Positions 28,410 through 37,107 are shown, numbered from the stretch's first letter. The stretch: 64,000 bases of DNA from UBA4644 sp034933145 (GCA_034933145.1 JAYFOA010000012.1:48985-112984), one strand, 5' to 3'. Made by a program: numbers and translations. Notes: generated by a model not told the origin, from the sequence alone.

Positions 28410-29339
28410 TCACTTTGAATACTGAGCTTTGATGCGTGGATCGACAAATGCATAGAGAATGTCGACAATCAACGTCACCACGCTGACCAGAATGGTGGTG
28501 ATGATCACGCAACCGGTAACCAGGGGAATATCCCGCTGGTTGATCGCATCAACGACCAGGCGCCCCAGTCCCGGCCAGGCAAAAACCGATTCTGTCATGG
28601 CTGCACCGCCCAAAAGGCCGCCAAATTCCAGGCCGAGCGTCGTAATGATTGGGATCAGTGCATTGCGGAGCGCATGTTTGCTGATGACTTTTTTTTCCGT
28701 CACACCTTTAGCCCGTGCCAACATCAAATAATCCTGTCGGACTACATCGAGCATGGATGAACGAGTCGTACGGGTCATGAAGGCCAGCATGTTGATTCCA
28801 AGCGTTAATGCCGGCAGGATAATACTCAGCGGCGTCTCATTCCCGCCGGATGGGAACCATCCTAAGCGTAAAGCAAACAGCAAAATCAGTAAAAGGCCGA
28901 ACCAGAACGTCGGTATCGAAACACCCAACAGGGCCATCACCATCGCAACATTGTCCTTCCATGTGTTCTGGTTGATCGCCGAGTAGATGCCAAGCGGAAT
29001 CGAAATTACCAACGTGAAAAGGCAGGAAACCCCTGCCAATGCCGCGGTGGCCGGCAGTTTCTTCATGCAGAGGTCAAAAACACTGCCTCCGGTCATGTAA
29101 GATGTTCCCATATCGCCCTGCAGGAAATTTGCCATATAGCGGACATAGCGAATCACTACAGGGTCATTGAGTCCATATTCTTCACGAATGCGTTCAATAT
29201 CTTCCTGGGAGGCTTCGGCACCGGCCATTATTCTGGCCGGATCGCCTGGTGCGAAGCTGATAATGAAATAAACGATGAACGAAACGCCGATGATGACCGG
29301 TATCAGCAGTAACAGGCGTTTCAGGACATAACGGTACAT
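28410..29339 (-). CDS. oppB: Oligopeptide ABC transporter permease OppB
   Basis: A 309-residue permease. The N-terminus MYRYVLKRLLLLIPVIIGVS and the motif APGDPARIMAG are typical of OppB/DppB, and the cytoplasmic loop LMLARAKGVTEKKVISKHAL contacts the ATPases. GGAGGGG precedes the ATG. A stable hairpin separates it from the binding-protein gene. Confidence 0.94.
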   Translation of the reverse strand: MYRYVLKRLLLLIPVIIGVSFIVYFIISFAPGDPARIMAGAEASQEDIERIREEYGLNDPVVIRYVRYMANFLQGDMGTSYMTGGSVFDLCMKKLPATAALAGVSCLFTLVISIPLGIYSAINQNTWKDNVAMVMALLGVSIPTFWFGLLLILLFALRLGWFPSGGNETPLSIILPALTLGINMLAFMTRTTRSSMLDVVRQDYLMLARAKGVTEKKVISKHALRNALIPIITTLGLEFGGLLGGAAMTESVFAWPGLGRLVVDAINQRDIPLVTGCVIITTILVSVVTLIVDILYAFVDPRIKAQYSK

Positions 29340-29369
29340 AAACCCCTCCTGTTTGGCAAAGCGTATTCC

Positions 29370-29403
29370 GCAGGCAACGCGCGTCTACACGCGCGCCGCC
29401 TGC
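29370..29403 (-). promoter_or_regulatory. GC-rich intercistronic hairpin between oppA and oppB
   Basis: GCAGGC/GCCTGC and GCGCG/CGCGC pair to give a strong stem-loop, with no U-tract after it. It is probably an mRNA-stabilising or partial-attenuation structure that keeps binding-protein transcript above permease transcript, as is common in ABC operons. Confidence 0.55.
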
Positions 29404-29432
29404 AGAAAGCAAGACTTCTCAATGGTCGACTT

Positions 29433-31022
29433 TTACTCGCCGAGATAAATATAGGTGAAGTCGTGACGGCCATGATAAGCCCAGTTGACGCCGCTGACAC
29501 CGTTTTTGATGGCAATATTCAGGTCGGCAACAAAGACGGGGAGCCAGCTGGCGCCATCCATGATGTACTGATCCAGCTGACGATACATGTCGAGCCGCTT
29601 GGCGGGATCCAGTTCCACCAGAGCGCCGTCGATGAGCTGATCGATTTTCGGATCATTGTACTTGCCTTCGTTGTAAGCGCCTTTGCTGTAGAACAGGCTG
29701 CGCAGCGGTGCATCCGTGGTGGAGGACCAGCCGTAGCTGCTCAACAGGCACTGGTAATTGTTGTTTTCGATTTTTTCACTGGCCGCAGCACTCTCGAGTA
29801 CCTCAATTTTGGCGTTGATACCAATTTGGCTCAGCTGGGACTGAACGACCTCAGCCGCGGCCTCCCACTGGGGGCTGTCCAGCATGATGGTGATTTCCAG
29901 ACCGTTGGGATATCCGGCCTTTACCAGCAGTGCCTTGGCAGCATCGGGATCAAACTCGTAACCGGTCACATCCTCCGGGCAGCAGCCGCAGCACCACGCG
30001 ATTACGTGGGTGGCAGGCTCGCCCATGCCGTCGACGGTGGCAGTGACGATATCTTCTCGATTGATGGTCTGGGCAACTGCCTGGCGGACCATCTGATTGT
30101 CAAAGGGCGCCACAGTCTGGTTAAGCGCCCAATAGATCATGCGGCTTCCGCGAGTCTGGATCAGCTGCAGACTGCTGTCTTCAGCGATATGGGGCAGATC
30201 GATAGAAGAGGGATTGAGGCAGACGTCGATTTCGCCGGTCTGCAGTGCGATAACACGGGCGGAGTCTTCGGCGATTTTGCGGAACTTAATGGTTTCTGTC
30301 TTGGGCTTCTCGCCAAAATATCCATCAAACCGCTTGATTGTGCAATAATCTTCCGGAACCAGCTCTTCGAGCGAGTAAGCACCGCTGCCGATGGAAACGC
30401 CTTCGTCGCCCTTTGCGGTGATTGCAGCCTGTGAGAGGATGCTCAGGCCTGGATCGGCCAGAACTTCCAGGAACTCCTGGCTGGGAGAAGTGAGCGTGAA
30501 CTCCAGATTCAGATCATCAACAACCTTGATGTCCTTAATGATGGCAACCTTGGAGCCCTGGAAAGAAGAATCCTTGGCCCGGTCAAATGTAAACTTGACA
30601 TCGTTGGCCGTCAGCGCGCCGCCGTCGTGGAATTTAACGCCCTCATAAAGCTTAAACTTCCAGACCACACCCGTATCGTCGACAGAGTAATCTTCTACCA
30701 GGTCACCGATAAACTTCTTGGCGTTGATATCATAATCGAACAGGGTGCTGAAAATAGAGTAATAGACGGTTTTGCAAACCATGGTGTTGTTGCTCTGAGG
30801 ATCCAGCTTCCCAATGATTGCATTGCTGGCGATAACGATCTCTTTCTTATAGCTCTCCGGGGTTGTCGTGGGCTGGGTAGGCGTCGTGGTGGTCGTTCCA
30901 GTTCCGGTAGTGCCGGTACCAGAGCCATCCTGAGTCTGCTTTGTTGTGTTGCTCTTACTGCAGCCGCTGGCGATGCTCAAAAGCATTGCCGTGCAGAGTA
31001 GCAGTGCGGCCAACTTCTTCAT
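29433..31022 (-). CDS. oppA: Peptide-binding lipoprotein (SBP family 5)
   Basis: A 529-residue extracellular binding protein. The signal peptide ends in the lipobox IASGC, so Cys21 should be lipidated. A Thr/Gly/Pro-rich linker (about 22-55) leads to the SBP_bac_5 fold (motifs SVDDTGVVWKFKLYEGVKFH and VRQAVAQTINRE). GGAGGG precedes the ATG. It is the first gene of oppABCDF-rpoN and is read from the -24/-12 promoter at 31079-31095. The ligand is probably a peptide or peptide-like compound. Confidence 0.93.
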   Translation of the reverse strand: MKKLAALLLCTAMLLSIASGCSKSNTTKQTQDGSGTGTTGTGTTTTTPTQPTTTPESYKKEIVIASNAIIGKLDPQSNNTMVCKTVYYSIFSTLFDYDINAKKFIGDLVEDYSVDDTGVVWKFKLYEGVKFHDGGALTANDVKFTFDRAKDSSFQGSKVAIIKDIKVVDDLNLEFTLTSPSQEFLEVLADPGLSILSQAAITAKGDEGVSIGSGAYSLEELVPEDYCTIKRFDGYFGEKPKTETIKFRKIAEDSARVIALQTGEIDVCLNPSSIDLPHIAEDSSLQLIQTRGSRMIYWALNQTVAPFDNQMVRQAVAQTINREDIVTATVDGMGEPATHVIAWCCGCCPEDVTGYEFDPDAAKALLVKAGYPNGLEITIMLDSPQWEAAAEVVQSQLSQIGINAKIEVLESAAASEKIENNNYQCLLSSYGWSSTTDAPLRSLFYSKGAYNEGKYNDPKIDQLIDGALVELDPAKRLDMYRQLDQYIMDGASWLPVFVADLNIAIKNGVSGVNWAYHGRHDFTYIYLGE

Positions 31023-31078
31023 GTCTTTCCCTCCAGATGATCATATCGTCCGGAATTTCTCCGGCGCCATTATATATC

Positions 31079-31095
31079 AGCAATTTTCGTGCCAA
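31079..31095 (-). promoter_or_regulatory. Sigma-54 (-24/-12) promoter of oppABCDF-rpoN
   Basis: The minus strand reads TTGGCACGAAAATTGCT, an essentially consensus match (YTGGCACG-N4-TTGCW) with the invariant GG and GC 10 bases apart. The -12 GC lies 58 bases upstream of the oppA start. The genes for sigma-54 and for an NtrC-type activator flank this operon. Confidence 0.9.
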
Positions 31096-31134
31096 TTATG
31101 AAAGCCTCTGCCGCCGTCTGACATATCATCTGCA

Positions 31135-31149
31135 TTCACCCTCAGTGAA
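31135..31149. promoter_or_regulatory. Inverted repeat upstream of the oppA promoter
   Basis: TTCAC-CCTCA-GTGAA, a 5-bp inverted repeat about 40 bases upstream of the -24 element. A possible regulator site; weak alone. Confidence 0.3.
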
Positions 31150-31155
31150 CGCCTT

Positions 31156-31241
31156 ATTTCACCGTTCGTAGTTTGTGCAGATTATACAAAATTTTAGTTT
31201 AATTTTCGTTTCGCCCTAAACTGACATTTTACCGTTGGCAG
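31156..31241. promoter_or_regulatory. Candidate enhancer: two direct repeats
   Basis: ATTTCACCGTTCGTAG (31156-31171) and ATTTTACCGTTGGCAG (31226-31241) match at 13 of 16 bases. They start 70 bases apart, about 60-145 bases upstream of the -24 element, which is the distance range of sigma-54 activator sites. They may bind the activator encoded at 31303-32676. Confidence 0.45.
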
Positions 31242-31259
31242 AAAAAACGATTCATTAAA

Positions 31260-31300
31260 ATCCGGCAGAAATTGCAGTCTTGATGCAATTTCTGCCGGAT
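31260..31300 (-). terminator. Terminator of the kinase-activator operon
   Basis: ATCCGGCAGAAATTGCA pairs perfectly with TGCAATTTCTGCCGGAT over 17 bp with a 7-base loop. TTTTAAT follows on the minus strand. It starts 2 bases after the activator stop. Confidence 0.88.
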
Positions 31301-31302
31301 AA

Positions 31303-32676
31303 TCAAAGTTCAATGTGATACTCAGCCATTTTATTCCAAAGACCACGTTCACTGATCCCCAGTTCTTCGGCCGTCGCTTTACGTTTTCCGCCATTGCGCT
31401 GCAGACTTAAGCGAACTAAAAGCTCTTCCACTTCCCGCAGCTTCATGCAGCTCAGCTGCCCGGCCGCTGCCTCGCGTATCGCTGCCCGGTCAACATCAGT
31501 CTCCGGAAGCAGCTGATTCTGAAGCCCCAAATCCTGCTCGTCTATAATCTCTCCATTGCAGACGATGGAGGCATATTCAATGATATTCGCCAGCTCGCGG
31601 ACATTCCCGGGAAAAGAATAGGTGAGCAGCCTGCGTTCTGCAGCCTTGGTCAAGCCACGGATGTGCTTGTTCTGCTCCTTATTGATCCGTTCAATAAATT
31701 GATTGTAAAGCAGAGGAATATCCTGCCTCCGTTCGGTTAACATAGGCAGCTTGATCTCGACAACGTTAAGCCGATAGTAAAGATCCTGCCGAAAGGTACC
31801 GGCTGCGACCATCGCACGCAGATCCCGGTTGGTGGCGGCGATCACGCGTACATTCGTCTTGCGAATTTCGTTGCTGCCAATGGGGGTAAACTCTTTTTGC
31901 TGCAGTACGCGCAGCAGTTTCCCCTGCAGCGCCAAAGGCATATCGCCGATCTCATCCAAAAAGACCGTTCCACCGTCAGCCACCTCAAACTTGCCACGTT
32001 TATCAGAATAAGCACCGGTGAAGGAACCCTTTTTATGGCCGAAAAACTCCTCCTCCAAAAGTCCCTCCGGAATGGCAGCGCAGTTGACAACAATAAATTT
32101 TTCGTTTTTCCGCTTCCCGAGAAAGTGCATGGCACGTGCCGCCAACTCCTTGCCGGTTCCGCTGGCACCCGAAATCAAAACCGCTGTATCCACATCTTTC
32201 AGCTTTTCAATCAGGTTATAAACCTGCTGCATCACGGAACTTTTCCCGATCATTTCACCGTACTGATAACGTGCGTAAAGCTCATCGCTTAAATAAGCTA
32301 CTTTTGCGTTAAGTGCCTGAAACTCCAGTGCCTGATGGATGAATATCTCCAGCTCTTCCACATCCAGCGGCTTTGTCAGATAGGTAAAGGCGCCGTTCTT
32401 CATTGCTTCCACCGACGAACGGATGCTTCCATAAGCAGTCATCATGATCACCGCTGTCCCCGAATGATTTTCTCGGATCTTTCGGAGAACCTCAATTCCA
32501 TCCTCGTCACCAATCCGCAAATCCAGCAGCACGATCTTAAAATCGCCGGTAGCAAGCAATGCTAGTCCGGAGGGAACGTCGGTAGCCGACATCACCTGAT
32601 ATTCGCTTTCCAGTGCCAGTGTCAGCACGGTGCATATGTTGCGTTCGTCATCAATGATCAATATCCCAGGTTTCAT
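31303..32676 (-). CDS. Sigma-54-dependent response regulator (NtrC/AtoC type)
   Basis: A 457-residue activator. The receiver (1-120) has acidic DDE near the start, the phosphorylation Asp in VLLDLRIG and the Lys in YLTKPLD. The AAA+ domain (about 140-375) has Walker A GASGTGKE, sigma-54 contact loop GSFTGA (a tolerated variant of GAFTGA), Walker B GGTVFLDEIGDM and an R-finger region. A Fis-type helix-turn-helix ends the protein (KATAEELGISERGLWNKM). It overlaps the kinase gene by ATGA, so the two are a pair. The likely targets are the two -24/-12 promoters nearby, at 31079 and 34865. Confidence 0.95.
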   Translation of the reverse strand: MKPGILIIDDERNICTVLTLALESEYQVMSATDVPSGLALLATGDFKIVLLDLRIGDEDGIEVLRKIRENHSGTAVIMMTAYGSIRSSVEAMKNGAFTYLTKPLDVEELEIFIHQALEFQALNAKVAYLSDELYARYQYGEMIGKSSVMQQVYNLIEKLKDVDTAVLISGASGTGKELAARAMHFLGKRKNEKFIVVNCAAIPEGLLEEEFFGHKKGSFTGAYSDKRGKFEVADGGTVFLDEIGDMPLALQGKLLRVLQQKEFTPIGSNEIRKTNVRVIAATNRDLRAMVAAGTFRQDLYYRLNVVEIKLPMLTERRQDIPLLYNQFIERINKEQNKHIRGLTKAAERRLLTYSFPGNVRELANIIEYASIVCNGEIIDEQDLGLQNQLLPETDVDRAAIREAAAGQLSCMKLREVEELLVRLSLQRNGGKRKATAEELGISERGLWNKMAEYHIEL

Positions 32677-34730
32677 TGCACTTGTGTCCCTTCAGTAAAG
32701 TTGATGTTTTGGACGGCATCTTCAGGTTCTGCAGAATTATCAGCCCTGAGCGTCAGCACCACCGTTGTCGACTGCCCTTCGACGCTGCTGATGGACAGCG
32801 AACCGCCGTTTTCCTGCATATACTGGCGGCATAGCGCCAGTCCAAGTCCTGTCCCGCTTGCTTTCGTGGTAAAAAACGGCTCCATACACTGACGAAGTAC
32901 TTCCCTGGGCATGCCCTGCCCTTCATCACGGATTGTAATCCGAGCAGTATCCCAGTTGACTTTTTCCACCGTGATGGTAAAATGCAACGGAACAGATGCG
33001 TTGCTTTCGAGCTTGGGCTCCATGGACTCCAGTCCATTCATAACAATATTGATCAGCACCTGCTTGAGCTGATCTGGATTGGCCACGGCGCAAAGATCCC
33101 TCGGTCCCTCGGCCACAACCTGAATCCTGCCGGCAGCTACCACGGTCTTTGTCAGATAAAGGCACTCATCCACCATAGACATGAGCGGGATAGGCCGCAC
33201 TCCCCCCCGCACCGGCCGTGCATAATTGATTAACCCTTCCACCAGCTTATTGATCCGATCCACTTCCGTCGGAACGCAGTCTCCAAAGGCGTCAAGAAAC
33301 TTTTCATCGTTTTTTTTGGTCTGGGAAAGTGTGGCAAAGGTTCGAATCGTCATCAATGGATTGCGTATCTCGTGCGCAATACCGGCGACAATGCGGTTAA
33401 GGGCCTGGTTTTTCTCTTTTTCGAACAGCGCGTTTTTCCGTGCTTCCTCCTGCGTAATATCCTCCACACTTAGAAGTGCACCGGTAATCTGCCCAAAGTT
33501 CATTACGGGATGCAGGCTGCAGCGATAGGACCGGGTCTCTCCGCCGCTGTCGGGCAGAACGGCCAGCATATTGTCAAGCCCGACTCCCGTTTGAAACATA
33601 TCGCCTCCCAGTCTTTGCAGGATCTGGCCGAATACAGGCAGGTCCCCGGCGTTTGATCCTGCCGGAATTTCAGAAATCCCAGCGAGATCAAGGGCATTCT
33701 TGTTCATCAGTACAATAGAATAGTCCTTTCCAAACAGCACCATCCCGTTGGGAGAGTACTGAATTAACCGATTGCGCAGCTCGCTCTCATCTTCCAGCTG
33801 CAGGATGCGCTTTCCCAATTCGGTGTTGGAAGCCTGCAGTTCCTTTGTTTTTTCCTCCACCTGGTGCTTAAGAAGCTTACGGACCCGGGACTGGGTAATG
33901 ATATATAGCAGCGCGGCAGACGCAGCAACGACGGCTCCGACAATGATATTGCGGATGATCGCTTTCCAGCTGAGGGACTCCTCGTCAATCGTCCATCTTC
34001 TGTTAAGCTCGTCATAAGCGCCGCTCGTACGCAGCTGTGCCAGACCGTTGTTGATTATCCGGAGCATATCCTGGTCGCCTGCGGTGACCAAGATATTGTA
34101 CTGAACCATCCCCACATAATTACTGTAGATCATGAAATTGTCTTCCATCCCGGCCTGATAAATCTGATACTGCAGGCTGTCCCGATCACCAACCATGACA
34201 TCTGCCAAGCCAGAGCGCTGACTGGCAAACACGCGCTCCAGGTTCCCGACAGAAATCCGCTGGCGTACGCCAAGATTCATCATTACGGTGGAATTTCCCA
34301 CCTTATACCGCGCAACAGCGGTATACTCTCCGAAGGAACTGCCGGCCTTGATCTGCTGCTCGATGTCCTTGGGGACAAATACACTTAGGTTGGATGATGA
34401 AATTTCACCTGTGCTTTGAGAAAGATAGCTCGGGTAGCTGTCGGTGGTGATCCCAAGCACCAAATCCACTTCATGGGTGTCCAGTGCATGCAAACATTCG
34501 CCATCTGTGCTCATGGGTACATATTCGACCAAAAGGTTCTTCATATTTGCGATACTGTTCATGATGTCAATATGCAGACCGGCGAAATTTCCATCGGCAT
34601 CGATAAACCGGTACGGCGGCTCTTTGACACAGAAGGCGACCTTTACTTTTTTCTGCATAGCGAAAACAGTACCGGAAATCAGCGCTGCCGCGATCGCGAC
34701 GGCACACAAAAGCCGCAGCATTCTTTGCAT
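32673..34730 (-). CDS. Sensor histidine kinase with solute-binding-protein sensor domain
   Basis: A 685-residue membrane kinase. After a signal or anchor helix (about 5-25), residues 28-250 form an SBP_bac_3-type domain (amino-acid-binding fold; motifs VAFCVKEPPYRFIDADGNFA and SGLADVMVGD). A membrane helix follows (about 262-282), then a coiled coil, a PAS-like domain (about 325-440), a HisKA domain with the phosphoacceptor in AGIAHEIRNPLM, and an ATPase domain (N box NIVMNGLESM, DEGQGM, EPFFTTKASGTGLGLAL). It probably detects an amino acid or small peptide outside the cell and phosphorylates the sigma-54 activator. Confidence 0.92.
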   Translation of the reverse strand: MQRMLRLLCAVAIAAALISGTVFAMQKKVKVAFCVKEPPYRFIDADGNFAGLHIDIMNSIANMKNLLVEYVPMSTDGECLHALDTHEVDLVLGITTDSYPSYLSQSTGEISSSNLSVFVPKDIEQQIKAGSSFGEYTAVARYKVGNSTVMMNLGVRQRISVGNLERVFASQRSGLADVMVGDRDSLQYQIYQAGMEDNFMIYSNYVGMVQYNILVTAGDQDMLRIINNGLAQLRTSGAYDELNRRWTIDEESLSWKAIIRNIIVGAVVAASAALLYIITQSRVRKLLKHQVEEKTKELQASNTELGKRILQLEDESELRNRLIQYSPNGMVLFGKDYSIVLMNKNALDLAGISEIPAGSNAGDLPVFGQILQRLGGDMFQTGVGLDNMLAVLPDSGGETRSYRCSLHPVMNFGQITGALLSVEDITQEEARKNALFEKEKNQALNRIVAGIAHEIRNPLMTIRTFATLSQTKKNDEKFLDAFGDCVPTEVDRINKLVEGLINYARPVRGGVRPIPLMSMVDECLYLTKTVVAAGRIQVVAEGPRDLCAVANPDQLKQVLINIVMNGLESMEPKLESNASVPLHFTITVEKVNWDTARITIRDEGQGMPREVLRQCMEPFFTTKASGTGLGLALCRQYMQENGGSLSISSVEGQSTTVVLTLRADNSAEPEDAVQNINFTEGTQVQ

Positions 34731-34764
34731 CCAACATCCCTCCGGTCTCTGACGCCATTGTCAA

Positions 34765-34794
34765 TTTTAATGATTATATCATAAATCATTAAAA
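34765..34794. promoter_or_regulatory. AT-rich palindrome between divergent genes
   Basis: TTTTAATGATT and AATCATTAAAA form a perfect 11-bp inverted repeat with an 8-base spacer. It lies 34 bases upstream of the kinase gene and about 70 bases upstream of the -24/-12 promoter for the amidohydrolase. It could be an operator or activator site for either gene. Confidence 0.5.
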
Positions 34795-34864
34795 AAACAG
34801 TAAAAAAAGTAAGAATCGTCTACATCAGCGTTTGTTTCAATAAATGTGTTATAAAACTGCAGAA

Positions 34865-34881
34865 TAGGCATAAAAATTGCT
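34865..34881 (+). promoter_or_regulatory. Sigma-54 (-24/-12) promoter of the amidohydrolase gene
   Basis: TAGGCATAAAAATTGCT has the invariant GG (34867-34868) and GC (34879-34880) at the required 10-base separation and a consensus TTGCT -12 element. The -24 element is weaker than that at oppA. The start codon lies 55 bases downstream. Confidence 0.75.
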
Positions 34882-34935
34882 ATTTTATGAGGCTGAACCA
34901 GCGGTCCAAGCCGCAAAGCGTTGGGAGGCATAAAT

Positions 34936-36339
34936 ATGTTTGAAATTGCACTGCAAAACGGAAGAATCTATGACCCGGAAAGCGGAAAAGCGGAAGTAGC
35001 CAGCGTTGGCATCCAGGACGGAATCATTGAGACTATTTCCTCTGTACCGCTGCCAGCTATTCGAGAAATCAATGCAGAAGGGTTAGACATCGTCCCAGGC
35101 TTTATTGACATTCATATGCACGAAGATTCTCTGGAAAATGGTGTTTGCGACCCTGTGATCGGGACGGCAATGCTTCGTATGGGCGTCACCACCGCTGTCG
35201 GAGGAAACTGCGGCTTTTCTCCAGAACCATTATCCCAGTATTTTGACTTCATCGACCGCTGCGGTTATCCGATTAATCTGGCACTTTATCTGGGATATAA
35301 CGCCGTTCGGCAAAATCTCTGTCCATCGGACGGAGGCGCGGCTTTCCGCGGATGTGACGCCTTTCTGCATTTTTCCCCAGCAGAAATTGCGACGCTGGAG
35401 CCAAAAATTCGTGAGGGAATGCGTGACGGTGCCCTCGGATTGTCATTTGGTCTTGAATATTCACCCGGTTGCACGACAGAAGAGATGATTCAGGCCTGCC
35501 GCTCGCTGCGGGATTACGGACACTCATTAATTGCAGCACATTACCGCTATGATGCTGACCGTGCTCCCGAATCGGTATCAGAAGCTGTTATGGTGAGCCG
35601 TGAAACAAAAGTCCCATTTCAGTTTTCTCATATCGGGAGCTGTGCCGCATTCGGCAACGACAGTTTGATGAACAGGTCGCTCGGATTATTGGAGCAAGCC
35701 AGAGCCGAAGGTATTGATATTCTGTCCGATTGTTATCCCTACACCGCGTTCAGCGCTCTTATCGGGACCGCGGTTTTTGACGAGGGTTGCTTTGAGCGTT
35801 GGCGTTCCTCCTGTGAATCCATCTACGTCGCGGAAGGCACATACAGCGGCTGCTTTTGCACCCCCGAAATCTTTGCCGAATTGCGAAAAAATGCACCGAA
35901 CACCCGTGTCATCGGCTTTGTCATGACGGATGCGGGTGTAGATGCTGCTCTGAGGCATCCTCTGGTTATGGTCGCCAGTGACGGCCGCTTTATCCACGGG
36001 CACGGCCATCCTCGCGGCGCCGGTACCTTTCCCAGAGTGTTGGGACGTTATGTTCGGGAACGGGGCGTGATGACTTTTGAACAGGCGATTGACAAAATGA
36101 CTCTGATGCCTGCAAAACGCCTTGGGCTTTCGCGCAAGGGGCGGCTACAGGAAGGCTGTGACGCCGATCTGGTGGCATTCGACCGAAATAATGTTCTTGA
36201 CAAGGCAGACTTCGGCACTCCGCTGCTGCCGCCGGAAGGCATCCGGTACGTCTTTGTCCGCGGACACCTGTGTATCGACGGCTGTATCATGGCAGACAAA
36301 ATGGCAGGGCGCGCAGTGCGCCGCCAGAATTTGGGATAA
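34936..36339 (+). CDS. N-acyl-D-amino-acid deacylase-like amidohydrolase
   Basis: A 467-residue cytoplasmic metal-dependent hydrolase. It starts at the ATG at 34936 with GGGAGG 7 bases upstream. It has an amidohydrolase-superfamily barrel: metal ligands in DIHMHED (about 60), later His in AAHYRYD and FSHIG, and the catalytic Asp region VMVASDGRF. The C-terminal beta domain ends ADLVAFDRN. The best family fit is D-aminoacylase/N-acyl-D-amino-acid deacylase, which releases the amino acid from N-acyl forms; dihydroorotase-like hydrolases are the alternative. It is single, divergent from the kinase-activator operon and carries its own sigma-54 promoter. Confidence 0.82.
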   Translation: MFEIALQNGRIYDPESGKAEVASVGIQDGIIETISSVPLPAIREINAEGLDIVPGFIDIHMHEDSLENGVCDPVIGTAMLRMGVTTAVGGNCGFSPEPLSQYFDFIDRCGYPINLALYLGYNAVRQNLCPSDGGAAFRGCDAFLHFSPAEIATLEPKIREGMRDGALGLSFGLEYSPGCTTEEMIQACRSLRDYGHSLIAAHYRYDADRAPESVSEAVMVSRETKVPFQFSHIGSCAAFGNDSLMNRSLGLLEQARAEGIDILSDCYPYTAFSALIGTAVFDEGCFERWRSSCESIYVAEGTYSGCFCTPEIFAELRKNAPNTRVIGFVMTDAGVDAALRHPLVMVASDGRFIHGHGHPRGAGTFPRVLGRYVRERGVMTFEQAIDKMTLMPAKRLGLSRKGRLQEGCDADLVAFDRNNVLDKADFGTPLLPPEGIRYVFVRGHLCIDGCIMADKMAGRAVRRQNLG

Positions 36340-36355
36340 ATCAAACCTGATATTG

Positions 36356-36389
36356 AAAAAGGAGCGCGATTTTTTCGCTCCTTTTTATT
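36356..36389 (+). terminator. Terminator after the amidohydrolase gene
   Basis: AAAAAGGAGCG pairs with CGCTCCTTTTT over 11 bp, followed by ATTG. It starts 17 bases after the stop. Confidence 0.88.
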
Positions 36390-36418
36390 GTAAAAACGAC
36401 GTGCACACCGCCCAAAGG

Positions 36419-36849
36419 TCACACCTTCTCCAGCTGCTTCTCCTTCATCGGCAGCCAGATCTCGCTGACATAATCCTCTGCCTGCATGTCACCCATAGTA
36501 TAGCTCTCAAAAACGTAGCCTGGCACCAATTCGTATTTTGATCTGGGAAGCCACTCGCTGTATATGCGCTTCCACGTCTTCTGAATCGAATCCGGCATGG
36601 GTCCGACGCACCGGAACTTCACCTAGGTACGCGTGGGAACCGTCCAGATATCAAACCTCTCGGGCACATGCTGCACGCACTCCGCGGACAGCCGATGCCG
36701 TAAAGGAAATATCCGCCGGGTTCCGGTTCTCCACAAATACCCAGCGCGCAGGGAACCGCTTCATACAGGCCTTCCGCTTCGTATTCATCCCCATTTTTTG
36801 AATTCCCTCCAGTACGGCTATTGCAATCCGATTTTCTGGGACGACGCAC
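36419..36849 (-). pseudogene. GyrI-like/effector-binding domain protein, decayed
   Basis: The minus-strand translation shows the ordered motifs of a GyrI-like (AraC-type effector-binding) domain. One frame gives YEAEGLYEAVPCALGICGE and GGYFLYGIG. Another gives ERFDIWTVPTRT, an in-frame TAG at 36623-36625, then VKFRCVGPMPDSIQKTWKRI and EDYVSEIWLPM, ending at 36419. A frameshift near 36660 and the stop codon break the gene. No DNA-binding N-terminus is found. Confidence 0.7.
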
Positions 36850-36971
36850 AGCCAGGCGACCTGGTATTTTACCCCGATTGCGAGCACGTCGGCATCGTCG
36901 TGAAGAACGACGCTGGGACTATGACAATCATTCATTGCGCTTCCAGCAAGGTTATGCCACCAGACGGCTGA
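36825..36971 (+). pseudogene. Fragment of an NlpC/P60-type cell-wall hydrolase
   Basis: The plus frame ending at TGA 36969 reads AQPGDLVFYPDCEHVGIVV, the central part of an NlpC/P60 domain including the catalytic His (HVGIVV). The upstream half with the catalytic Cys is missing and no start site fits. It overlaps the opposite-strand GyrI-like remnant, so both are debris. Confidence 0.6.
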
Positions 36972-37018
36972 AGCCAAGGTCCCGGCCCCGCAGATCATGC
37001 GGGCCGGGACCTTGGCTT
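36971..37018. terminator. Perfect 18-bp terminator hairpin ending the second opp operon
   Basis: AAGCCAAGGTCCCGGCCC pairs perfectly with GGGCCGGGACCTTGGCTT around a 12-base loop. CTACCATTATTTTTTATTTTG follows on the plus strand within a few bases. It sits 90 bases beyond the M20 hydrolase stop. Confidence 0.8.
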
Positions 37019-37107
37019 CTACCATTATTTTTTATTTTGCATTATTGCGAGGAGGAATCCGCTTTCATTTTGCCGTCAGACAAGTTACCAGAAATGTTTT
37101 ACAACCT

